Below are positions 1 through 8,072 of a DNA stretch of 64,000 nucleotides, in pieces (the first letter of the stretch is position 1; each line of letters starts with the position of its first letter). The stretch is from Thraustochytrium sp. TN22. Taxonomy: Eukaryota; Sar; Bigyra; Thraustochytrida; Thraustochytriidae. The stretch is taken from contig JABLUY010000080.1 of NCBI GenBank assembly GCA_013306675.1, positions 62,001-126,000 of the forward strand. Reading direction: 5' to 3'. Made by a program: the position numbers and the translations under genes. Below the pieces are notes generated by a model. That model saw nothing but the letters and a program-made list of their open reading frames with translations, ran no database searches and had not been told where the DNA came from.

Positions 1-1
1 C

Positions 2-769
2 GTGCGCGGCACCAAGACTATCGCGGACATGTTCACGGACGCTGCGCTCGACCCAGAGGAGTACGAGGATGGCCTCGCCCACGCCGGCTTCGTGCGCTCG
101 GCGCACTGGCTCAATGAGCTGCATTCGGAGCTGCTCAACGACATCTCCAGCCACGCCAAGCGCAAGGTCAAGTTTCGGCTCATTGGCCACTCGCTCGGCG
201 CCGGCATCGCCACCATCGCCGCCATGGAGATGAAGAAGGCAGGCTTCAAGAACGTCGAGGTCATCAACTTCGGCTGCCCCGCGCTCGTCAGCCAGGAGAT
301 CTCGGAGGCCTGCTCCGACTATATCACCACGGTCATCGCCGACAGCGACGTCATCCCGCGCAGCAGCGGCGCCACCATCGCCAACCTGGCGCTCGACCTC
401 ATCCAGTTTGACTTCACCGACCGCGCCAAGCGCGACATCCGCGAGGCCGTCGAGCAGATCCGCTGGCAGGTGCCTTTCTCGCTCTCGGACGAGACTGTCG
501 AGAGCTTTCTCAACGACGCTGACGCGCAGATTGATAAGCACCTCGGCCCTGCCGCGGAGAAGACCTCGGAACGCGCCGAGCCACAGCTCTTCCCGCCCGG
601 CGCCTGTCTGCATATTTACCGCGATGGCATGGGCGTCTCCTGCAGCTACGTGCCCTGCACCTTTTTCTCCGAGATCGACGTACAGCGCAGCATGATTGAC
701 GACCACCTCATCACCGGCTACGACAAGCTCATTGAGCAGCTACTCACTGACAACAGTCCATGGTTATGA
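2..769 (+). CDS. Lipase class 3 / sn1-type diacylglycerol lipase, C-terminal part
   Basis: This is the C-terminal 255 residues of an alpha/beta-hydrolase of the class 3 lipase family; the gene begins before the window and the first codon seen is GTG inside the protein. The opening motif VRGTKTIADM and the nucleophile elbow GHSLGAG (near residue 63) are typical of sn1-specific diacylglycerol lipases, which release a fatty acid from diacylglycerol at a membrane. A later DSDVIPR stretch fits the segment carrying the catalytic Asp, and a His occurs in the DDHLITGY tail. The C-terminus ends in the usual place for the family, so the stop looks genuine. A 40-codon frame starts at the overlapping ATG at 766, but it resembles nothing and is probably chance. 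No transmembrane segments are visible because the N-terminus is missing. Confidence 0.85.
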   Translation: MRGTKTIADMFTDAALDPEEYEDGLAHAGFVRSAHWLNELHSELLNDISSHAKRKVKFRLIGHSLGAGIATIAAMEMKKAGFKNVEVINFGCPALVSQEISEACSDYITTVIADSDVIPRSSGATIANLALDLIQFDFTDRAKRDIREAVEQIRWQVPFSLSDETVESFLNDADAQIDKHLGPAAEKTSERAEPQLFPPGACLHIYRDGMGVSCSYVPCTFFSEIDVQRSMIDDHLITGYDKLIEQLLTDNSPWL

Positions 770-1049
770 AATACGCCAAGTGCATCGCCAAGCGCGTCGA
801 GCAGCGCGATCGCTGTCCCGACGCACGCACGCTGTGGATCTGTGAAAACGACATGCTCATCAAGCTGCTGCTCGCTAGCTGGTGATCAAGCCCTCGTCTG
901 CGCTCCTTTGCTAAATTTCCACGCGACCAAGCCGCGCTGCGTCCGCAAGTACATTTAGCTCAAGAATTCGTAGAGATGATGACTCTCCCTTTTTTGTACA
1001 CTGATGACGCAAAGCAAATTCGCTCGAGAAAGGATCAAGCATGTATACA

Positions 1050-1167
1050 GATCATGCAATGGAAGAACGCTCGCCGGGGTGCAGACGGGCATCAGGATGA
1101 TCATGGATGATCATGCAATGGAAGAACGCTCGCCGAGGTGCAGACGCGCGTCGGGATGCAGGTCAGA
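1050..1167. repeat. 59-bp tandem duplication at the 3' end of the beta-mannosidase gene
   Basis: The string GATCATGCAATGGAAGAACG occurs at 1050 and again at 1109, so the period is 59 bp. The second copy contains the stop and last codons of the minus-strand beta-mannosidase gene (stop at 1111-1113); the first copy lies just beyond the stop. The rest of 770-1049 holds no gene that I can recognise. Confidence 0.8.
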
Positions 1168-4100
1168 AAAGGCCGCTTGTGCCATGTGCTGCACGTGGAT
1201 GGTGCTGGCGAGCACCTTGCGTGGGTCCTCTTTCGCGAAGTCAAAGGGCATAAAGTCGACCTCCAGGGCACAATCGTTGACCACGCCGTCGTCGCCGAGC
1301 GCCAAGCCGGCGGCGAGACAACCTACGAGCCCGCGCCCGGGGAGCACAGCGAAGCCATTTCGCGAAAAGCGGCCCTGCGCAAGCGTCGTAAGGTGTACGT
1401 AGAGGAGCGCTTGGTTTGGCTCACAGGCAGCAGGGACCTCGATGCGCACACGAAGAGGCCCGGAGGAATCGCCCACCCCGGCTGCGTCAGGCATCGAGGC
1501 GCCGAGGCGGCAGGATGCGGCATTCGCCGCAAGGCTACTGGACGCCAGCGTTCGAGGGAGGGCCATGAGCGTCTCGCTTTGTGCAACAAGCACACCGCCA
1601 CGCAGCAGACTCGCAACACGCAAGACAGGGCAGTCCTCCTCCTCCTCCTTCTCCTCCTCCTCCTCCTCCTCCTCCTCCTCCTCCTCCTCCTCCTCCTCCT
1701 CCTCCTCACGGGCCTGCGAGGGGACCTGAACGGCGACGGCTGTAAAGGGCGCTGGCGGTGCCATCTCCGCGCGAATCTTCTCGCGAAGGACGCCGCTGCA
1801 CACGTCCACGTCATGCACGACTAGCGTGAGCGTGCGATCCGGCGCGACGGCGTGGCGGTCGATGCGCACGACGCAGCGGTCGTCGCGGGCGCACGCAACG
1901 AAAGGGTCTGCAAAGAGCGAGTCGGCCATCCAGTGATGCAGGAGCTTCCAGCGACCGCCGAGGACCTGGCCACGCCTCGCACTGCCGTACTCGAGCGAGC
2001 CCCAGCCGCCCGTAGGCCAGATCTCGTTGAGCTGCCAGGTGAGCATGCCAAAGGAGCTGCTCGCGCGCAGCGCCTCAATCGTGCTCTTCATGTCCAGTGC
2101 CTGGGCAAGCATGCACAAGTAGAGCTGCGCGCGGAAGGCCGTGGATCCCGTTGCGTCGAGAGAAAGCTGCGGACCGAAAAAGGCCTCCAGGAGACTGTCA
2201 CACGGGTAGTTGCGCTCCGCCATGCTGTTGTTGCCCACGCAGGTGTTCTCGTAGATCTCGGAGCTGCACGCGTCGGGCGGTGCGCCACCGTGCAAGCCAT
2301 GGTGCGCCGGGTGGAGCGTGGGCGCGAGCGACTCAAACGAGCTCATGACCACCGTCCCAAACTCGGACACAAACTGGCTCGGCTTGGCGGGCCCGCCTCC
2401 GGCGTGTGCCGCGGGCGGCAGCGAGAATGGCATCTGCGGCAGGAAGGGCTCCAAGCGGGTGACCCCGTTCGTGGCCGGAAACCCGGTCCCGTGACGGTAC
2501 GGCCCGTGCTTCTCGATCTTGCGCAGCGCCAGCACGCGCGGCACGAGCGTCGCGTTCCGCGCCACCGGGAGAGAGGTGAGCCGGTGCACGCCGGAGACCC
2601 AGCCGTGCGAGGGACACGACGGCCAGACTGGCCGCGAAATATCCTCCAGAATGACCTGACGGATGACAAAGTCCGCGTAGATGGCTGTGGCCGTGTGCGG
2701 AATGACCACGCACTCGTTGCAGCTGTTCCACACGACGATGCTCGGGTGGTGCGCGAGGCGGCGCGCCTGGTGCCTGATCTCCTGCGCCTGCGTCTCGGTG
2801 CGCAGCGGCGCGTGACCCCGCTGTGCATACATCATGTCGTGAAAGACCATGAGGCCCGCCTCGTCGCAGGCCTCGTAGAAGGCGCGCGGCAAAAAGACGC
2901 CGCCGCCCCAGATGCGCACCAAGTTGAAGTGAGCGGCAACCGCGCTCTGCACCAGTTGCCGGTGCGCGTCGCCGCGATAGCGCGCCTCCTGGTTGTCCAT
3001 GGGGATCACGTTCGACCCGCGCGCCACCACAATGTGGCCGTTCACGCGGTAGTACATGCCGTGGTTGGAGTTGCCCTCCTTGTCGCGCGCCTGCCGCACG
3101 TACGCCGGGTCAGTATCATCGCCGGTGACGAGCGCCACGCTGCGAAAGCCAATGCGGCGCTGGACACAGGTGCGCGCGGCCGTCGGGGCTGCGGTGGTGG
3201 CCTCCAGACAGACCGTGATGTTGTACAGGGCGTTGCGCGGCGCGCTGCGTAGCCCGTTGGGCCACCAAAGGGAGACCTCAGCTGGACCCACCGGGTGCGG
3301 TGCGGCAAGGACCACAACGCCGGGTTCCGCAGGCGCACGGGCGAGCGCGGATGGTTGCCAATCGGCGTACAGCGCGACCTGGGTGTCTTGCGGCACATCT
3401 TGCGTCGCGGAGAGGTAGATGCGCGCTTCGAGGGAAAAGGCCCAGTCCGCGACGCACTCCGGCTCCATGCTGTCGTCCAAGCCGCCGGCCCCGCAGAGAG
3501 GCATGAGGTGCGGCTCGGTCGGCAGCACCTGCGGGACGACATCGGAGATGAGCAAGCCAGCCGTCGCGGTGACCACGTAGACGGACTTCCAGATGCCCTT
3601 GGACATGACGTGGGCGTCGCCCTTGTTGCGGCGCGTGAAGGGGGCCCAGTCCCAGCCGCCGGAGCAGGCCATGAAGCGGCCGTCTTCCTGGATTTCGTCA
3701 TCGAAAGAGACATCGATCTGCAGCTGGCCGGCCTCGTCGGTCTCGAGCGGAATCAGGTAGCGCAGGAACTGGTCCGTAATGACGGCCGCGGGCTGACCGT
3801 TCAGGCGAACCTCCGCGCCCATCTTGACGCCATCGAAGACGAGCCAGGCGTCGGTCTGCGCCGCGGCCGCCGCCACGGGCTCCGGCAGCGTCACCTGGAG
3901 CGTGTAGATCCAGGTCCCGGTCGCCCAGACCTCGCTCTGCGTGCGGAAGTTGACCTCGTACAGCGGGTCATCCAGCACGCCTGCGCGCTCCAGGTCGCTG
4001 AGCAGGTCGCCGGGGACCTGCGCGTCCAGCTCGCGGTCCCGCACGGTGCCCGCGCAGGCCGGGCCCTCGCAGTGCAGGCGCCAGCGGGCCGGGTCGCCGT

Positions 4101-4290
4101 CGCGGGCCTCGAGGTCCGCGCTGTCGAGCCCGAACTCGGCGTCGCCGCGCGGCCTCAAGTCGCGCAGCGCCGCGGCCCAGGCGTCCTCGGCTGCCAAGCC
4201 GCCGTCCGCGGCGCCGACCAGGGCCGCGGCCGCCGCCAGCGCGCCCGCGAGCAGCGCCGCGCGCGTGCCCGCCGCCATCGTCGTCGCCAT
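1111..4290 (-). CDS. Beta-mannosidase, glycoside hydrolase family 2, secreted or lysosomal
   Basis: This 1059-residue enzyme should remove terminal beta-mannose from N-glycan-derived or plant oligosaccharides. The ATG at 4290 is followed by an Ala-rich hydrophobic signal peptide (about residues 5-30). A GH2 sugar-binding domain (GGWDWAPF motif) and a TIM barrel follow, with RIWGGGVF, the acid/base Glu in WNSCNE (E526) and the nucleophile Glu in SEFG (E643). The acid/base motif is usually WNGNNE, so the SC pair is a small departure. The C-terminal third contains a run of about 20 Glu broken by one Lys, encoded by a CTC repeat on the + strand; this is odd for a secreted enzyme and could vary in length. 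An upstream GTG at 4320 is open but lacks support. It is divergent from the AAA ATPase gene, with starts 259 bp apart. Confidence 0.9.
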   Translation of the reverse strand: MATTMAAGTRAALLAGALAAAAALVGAADGGLAAEDAWAAALRDLRPRGDAEFGLDSADLEARDGDPARWRLHCEGPACAGTVRDRELDAQVPGDLLSDLERAGVLDDPLYEVNFRTQSEVWATGTWIYTLQVTLPEPVAAAAAQTDAWLVFDGVKMGAEVRLNGQPAAVITDQFLRYLIPLETDEAGQLQIDVSFDDEIQEDGRFMACSGGWDWAPFTRRNKGDAHVMSKGIWKSVYVVTATAGLLISDVVPQVLPTEPHLMPLCGAGGLDDSMEPECVADWAFSLEARIYLSATQDVPQDTQVALYADWQPSALARAPAEPGVVVLAAPHPVGPAEVSLWWPNGLRSAPRNALYNITVCLEATTAAPTAARTCVQRRIGFRSVALVTGDDTDPAYVRQARDKEGNSNHGMYYRVNGHIVVARGSNVIPMDNQEARYRGDAHRQLVQSAVAAHFNLVRIWGGGVFLPRAFYEACDEAGLMVFHDMMYAQRGHAPLRTETQAQEIRHQARRLAHHPSIVVWNSCNECVVIPHTATAIYADFVIRQVILEDISRPVWPSCPSHGWVSGVHRLTSLPVARNATLVPRVLALRKIEKHGPYRHGTGFPATNGVTRLEPFLPQMPFSLPPAAHAGGGPAKPSQFVSEFGTVVMSSFESLAPTLHPAHHGLHGGAPPDACSSEIYENTCVGNNSMAERNYPCDSLLEAFFGPQLSLDATGSTAFRAQLYLCMLAQALDMKSTIEALRASSSFGMLTWQLNEIWPTGGWGSLEYGSARRGQVLGGRWKLLHHWMADSLFADPFVACARDDRCVVRIDRHAVAPDRTLTLVVHDVDVCSGVLREKIRAEMAPPAPFTAVAVQVPSQAREEEEEEEEEEEEEEEEEEEKEEEEDCPVLRVASLLRGGVLVAQSETLMALPRTLASSSLAANAASCRLGASMPDAAGVGDSSGPLRVRIEVPAACEPNQALLYVHLTTLAQGRFSRNGFAVLPGRGLVGCLAAGLALGDDGVVNDCALEVDFMPFDFAKEDPRKVLASTIHVQHMAQAAFSDLHPDARLHLGERSSIA
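1634..1708. repeat. (CTC)n trinucleotide repeat coding for poly-Glu
   Basis: About 25 trinucleotide units with one CTT interruption lie inside the beta-mannosidase coding region and encode the poly-Glu tract on the minus strand. It is open in all frames, which produces spurious poly-Leu, poly-Ser and poly-Arg frames. Confidence 0.95.
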
Positions 4291-4549
4291 GCCCTCGCGC
4301 CCTCCCTGGCCGGGCAGCACGACGCAGCAGGGGGCGGCGGCGCGCGCGAGCGGCCGCGGCTGCCTCGCTGCGCGAGCGTTGGAAGATTGTAGGATGCGCG
4401 CGTGCAGGCAGGCAGGCAGGCAGGCAGGCGCAGCGGCGTGACAGTGATGAGATGAGTCGACTCACCTGGCAGACCTCTTTTTTCGAAATCTCCGCCGCGA
4501 CGGGCAGCGCAGCGCAGCGCAGCGCAGCGCGCGCGCGGCGGCGGCGGCG
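4291..4549. promoter_or_regulatory. Divergent promoter region between beta-mannosidase and the AAA ATPase
   Basis: This 259-bp spacer separates two divergent start codons and must hold both promoters. It contains a GCAGGCAGGC-type tetranucleotide run at about 4402-4430 and a GCAGCGCAGC run at about 4505-4530. No TATA box is evident. Confidence 0.4.
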
Positions 4550-6124
4550 ATGCGGCGCGGCGGCGGCGGAGGTGGCGGCGGTGGCGCGGCGCCAGGCACG
4601 GGCGCGAGCGCCGCGTTCGGGCGCGGCCACGTGGCGCTGGCGCGCGCGCTGGGGCTGGACGAGGCCGGCGAGCACGCCAAGGCGGCCTTCTGGTACGAGC
4701 AGTGCTGCGAGCACCTGCTGGTGGGACTGCGGCAGGAGCGCAATGCACGCAGGCGGCAGGAGATGCTGCGCAAGGTGTCGAACGTGATGGACCGCCTGGA
4801 GACTGTCAAGGCGCTCGTGCAGCAGGAGGCCGCGGACGCGGCGCCCGCCGCGGACGAGGCGGGCGAGGCCGAGGGCGAGGCCGCGGCCGCGGCCGCCGAG
4901 GCCTTCGACGAGGAGGGCCGCGAGTCGGGGCAGCGCGACGGCTTCGCCGGGGTCGCTGGCCTCAGCAGGGTCAAGGCCACCCTGCGCGAGGCCGTGGTGC
5001 TCCCGGTGCTGCAGCCGCAGCTCTTCACCGGCGAGCGCGCGCCGTGGAAGGGCGTCCTGCTGTACGGACCGCCCGGTACGGGCAAGTCGCACATCGCCGC
5101 GGCGCTGAGTCGCGAGACCAAGAGCACTTTCTTGACGCTGTCCTCCTCGGACATTATGTCCAAATACCAGGGCGAGTCGGAGCGCGCGATCCGCGACATC
5201 TTCGAGGAGGCGCGGCGCCGGCGACCGACGGTCATCTTCCTGGACGAGATCGACTCGATCGGGCGCTCGCGCAGCGATGGCGACGGCAGCAGTAGCGAGA
5301 GCGCGCGTCGTGTGCTGACGGAGCTGTTGCGGCAGATGGATGGCGTCGGCACGGACACGACCGGCATCACGGTGGTGGCGGCAACGAATCACCCGGACGA
5401 TATTGACGCGGCGCTGCGGCGCAGACTTGAGAAGCGCGTGTACGTGCCCATGCCGGGCCCGCGCGCGCGCGCGCGCATCCTCCGCCTGCACCTGGGCGCG
5501 GACGACTCGCTTGTGGCCATTCGCGCGCGCGAGATCAGGGCCTTTGCGGCGCAGCTCTCCGGGTTTAGTGGCGCGGACATTGCGAACCTGGCCAACGAGG
5601 CGCTCATGCTGCCCGTGCGCCGCTGCATGCGCGCGACGCACTTCCGCTACGTGCCGGAGGAGGCCGCGGCGAACCCAAGTGCGTGGGCCAGCGTCAAGGC
5701 GCGTGTCATGAGCTGGTTCACCAGCCCGCCGCAGGGCTTTGTCATCGTGCCCTGCGAGCCGGGCGACTCGGGTGCGTTTGCGATGCACATCATGCAGGAC
5801 GACTTTCCCGCGGACCTCTTGCGCGTGCCCGCCATTACGCGCGCCGAGCTCCAGGACGCCTTGCAGCGCATCAAACCGTCGGTGGACGAGGCGTCGCTGC
5901 GTCAGTACGCGGACTTCGCCGCCAAGTTCGGGACAAGCGCTGAAGATAAGGCCATCACGCTCGAGGACGACGAGCTGGACGCCGACGAGGAGATGGAGGA
6001 GGCCGAGGAGGAGGCCGAGGAGGCGGAGCAGAGGCGCGCCGCGAGCGCGCGGCGTCTGCGGCCCCTGTCGCAGCGACTTGGCTCCGGGCTCCGCAGCGAG
6101 CCTCGGCAAGCCTTGCCTGGGTGA
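4550..6124 (+). CDS. VPS4-like AAA ATPase with N-terminal MIT-like region
   Basis: The 524-residue protein has a Gly-rich leader, a helical MIT-like region (about residues 20-90) and a single AAA domain of the meiotic clade (VPS4/spastin/katanin). Walker A is GPPGTGKS at residues 173-180, Walker B is FLDEID near 230-235, and sensor 1 is in ATNHPDDID. The closing helix (KPSVDEASLRQYADFAAKFG) is the Vps4-type C-terminal helix, which favours VPS4, the ATPase that disassembles ESCRT-III at endosomes and the midbody. Two things are unusual: an inserted segment after the AAA small domain (about residues 360-405) and an acidic, Glu-rich tail of about 55 residues after the helix. It may therefore be a divergent VPS4 paralogue rather than the canonical one. 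It converges on the GAPDH gene, 199 bp away. Confidence 0.85.
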   Translation: MRRGGGGGGGGGAAPGTGASAAFGRGHVALARALGLDEAGEHAKAAFWYEQCCEHLLVGLRQERNARRRQEMLRKVSNVMDRLETVKALVQQEAADAAPAADEAGEAEGEAAAAAAEAFDEEGRESGQRDGFAGVAGLSRVKATLREAVVLPVLQPQLFTGERAPWKGVLLYGPPGTGKSHIAAALSRETKSTFLTLSSSDIMSKYQGESERAIRDIFEEARRRRPTVIFLDEIDSIGRSRSDGDGSSSESARRVLTELLRQMDGVGTDTTGITVVAATNHPDDIDAALRRRLEKRVYVPMPGPRARARILRLHLGADDSLVAIRAREIRAFAAQLSGFSGADIANLANEALMLPVRRCMRATHFRYVPEEAAANPSAWASVKARVMSWFTSPPQGFVIVPCEPGDSGAFAMHIMQDDFPADLLRVPAITRAELQDALQRIKPSVDEASLRQYADFAAKFGTSAEDKAITLEDDELDADEEMEEAEEEAEEAEQRRAASARRLRPLSQRLGSGLRSEPRQALPG

Positions 6125-6323
6125 CCCTGTCTCGGGCGCACAGCGTGTTTCGACGATCCGTGACCACAGAGTGAATGAACATCGTGTGTGTTGGTGTTTT
6201 CTTGATTGATTTCGTCGCTGACAATGAAGAAATAATAGGGTGTTACTTCGTGGCAGAGCGAAGACGCGCAGCGTCGACAAGCTCTGTCGCAGCCATGGGA
6301 CGAAGCACAAAGAGTGCTTGTTT

Positions 6324-7346
6324 TCAGGCAGTCATCTGGCGTGCCATGAGCTCAGCGAGGTCGCGCATGCGCGCGCTGTAGCCCATCTCGTTGTCGTACC
6401 ACGCAAGAATCTTAACGAGCTTGCCGTCCACCACCATCGTGGAGAGGGCATCGACGATGGAGGAGCGCGAGTCGTTGATGTAGTCCGTGGACACCAGGCC
6501 GCGCGTCTCGTAGCCAAGCACGTGGTCGTCGGCGGCCTTGGCGAGCGCCTCGTTGACCGCATCCACCGTGACGTCCTGCTTGAGCTCGAGCGAGAGGTCG
6601 GTGATGGAGGCGTTCTGCAGCGGCACGCGAATGGCAACGCCGTTGAGTTTGCCCTGCAGATGCGGGAAGATCATCGTGATGGCCTTGGCCGAGCCCGTCG
6701 AGGTGGGCGCCAGGTTGAGCATGCCGGCGCGGGCGCGGCGCGGGTCGTCCTTCTTGGTGTTGGGTGCGTCCATGATGCTCTGCGTGTTGGTCACGTTGTG
6801 CACCGTGTTGATGACACCGCGCTCGATGCCAAAGGTCTCGTCGATGCACTTGATCACCGGGCCGATGCAGTTGGTCGTGCAGCTTGCCGCGGTCACAAGC
6901 TTGATGTCCGGCTTCACCAGGTCGTCGTTGCAGCCCAGCACGACGTTGAGCGCGCCCTTGACCGGTGCGCTCACCAGCACGCGCTTGACGCCGGCGCCAA
7001 AGTACACCTGCAGCTTGTTCTCGTCGTTGAACTTGCCGGAGCACTCCAGCACCAGATCCACGCCTGCCTCGGCCCAGGCCACCTCGCCCGGCGTGCCGCA
7101 GCTCGAGTACGAGATGGTCAGCGCGCCCTCGCCCTCGCCAACGACGATCTTGCCATCCTGCACGTCCACCTTCTTCTGCAGCCGCCCATGAATCGAGTCG
7201 AACTCCAGCAGGTACGCCGACACCGTCACGTCCGCGTGCAGTTCGTTCACGTGCACCACCTCGCAGTCCTCCGACTCGAGCAGGAAGCGCGTCGCCAGCC
7301 GTCCGATGCGCCCAAACCCATTCACGCCCACGCGAACCTTGCCCAT
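6324..7346 (-). CDS. Glyceraldehyde-3-phosphate dehydrogenase, resembling the bacterial ArsJ-associated subfamily
   Basis: This complete 340-residue enzyme has the NAD-binding NGFGRIGR motif at the N-terminus, the active-site ASCTTNC with catalytic C156, and the C-terminal WYDNEMGY. It oxidises glyceraldehyde-3-phosphate with NAD(P) and phosphate or, in the ArsJ-associated group, arsenate. Several local motifs (LLEFDSIHGR, HNVTNTQ, PRRARAGMLNLAPTSTGSA) are closer to my memory of the ArsJ-associated bacterial GAPDHs than to the usual glycolytic eukaryotic form, which has HSxTATQ and a different NAD loop. I therefore suspect bacterial ancestry, but subgroup placement is an inference from motifs. 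No targeting peptide is joined in frame, so cytosolic location is the simplest reading. The gene lies between a convergent ATPase gene and the 3' end of the GCP2 gene. Confidence 0.9.
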   Translation of the reverse strand: MGKVRVGVNGFGRIGRLATRFLLESEDCEVVHVNELHADVTVSAYLLEFDSIHGRLQKKVDVQDGKIVVGEGEGALTISYSSCGTPGEVAWAEAGVDLVLECSGKFNDENKLQVYFGAGVKRVLVSAPVKGALNVVLGCNDDLVKPDIKLVTAASCTTNCIGPVIKCIDETFGIERGVINTVHNVTNTQSIMDAPNTKKDDPRRARAGMLNLAPTSTGSAKAITMIFPHLQGKLNGVAIRVPLQNASITDLSLELKQDVTVDAVNEALAKAADDHVLGYETRGLVSTDYINDSRSSIVDALSTMVVDGKLVKILAWYDNEMGYSARMRDLAELMARQMTA

Positions 7347-8072
7347 GTTGCCTGCCGCGACTGGCCTGCCAGTGACAGTGAGTAGCTAGCTATGTGCAGC
7401 TGGCCGTCGCCGCGGCGCCTCTGCGCTCGATGCACGCGCGGCCCCTCTCTCGCTGCTGCACAACGGAAGCGGGTTTGCTGCCGCGCGCTGCCGCCGCCGC
7501 CGACGCCAACCGGTGCAGGCAGTGCGCTGTCCAGAGCCTGCTCGGCGCCTTCCAAAGCACCGAGTCGCGCACCAGCAGCGAGGCCATGGCGGCCATGACC
7601 ACGAGCGCGCCTCGGCGCGGTGCGCTGCGCTGCGGGCGCGGGCCCGCCACCCCGACCGCTCCAGGGGCCGCGCCGCGCGACGCCGCGCCGCGCAATGCAG
7701 TGACGGCGGCGGCGGTGGCCATCATTGGCGTGAAGTGAAAGGTGGTGGCGTGCGGTCGCTGGTGCGCGCAGAAGATGCGATGCGCACGTGCCAATCTTCT
7801 TCCGTCGCGAAATTGGTGGTATTTTATTGCTTTGGGGCTCGCGGGCGACGTGGGCGTCGCGGACTTGGAGGCGGCAGGCGTTGGAGGCGGCAGGCGCTGC
7901 AGGCCGAGGCCGTGCGTGGCCCACGGTCGGTCGTCTTCTCCGTCACGGTCGCGGCCACCGTGACGGTCACAAGCCAAGCGTGGAGGCGAGGACTGCAGTG
8001 TTTGTCACACTGCCTGCCACAGGCTCTGCTGCAACGTTTTTCTTTGGAGTGAAAGTCAAAGTCCTTTCGTCT
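7347..8072. other. Intergenic spacer upstream of GAPDH
   Basis: This 726-bp spacer must contain the GAPDH promoter. Open frames of about 200 codons exist on the minus strand (7322-7924 and 7390-7977) but are Ala/Arg-rich and out of frame with GAPDH. A spliced targeting leader for GAPDH cannot be excluded, but nothing supports one. I see no RNA gene here. Confidence 0.4.

Noticed and set aside
766-885. A 40-codon frame overlapping the lipase stop
   Set aside because: The lipase already ends where the family usually ends, and the peptide resembles nothing.
3968-6310. A minus-strand frame of 780 codons opposite the AAA ATPase
   Set aside because: Arg/Ala-rich and overlapping both the beta-mannosidase 5' end and the ATPase; no conserved content.
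7390-7977. A targeting leader or separate gene upstream of GAPDH
   Set aside because: Out of frame with GAPDH and low in complexity; an intron would be needed and none is evident.
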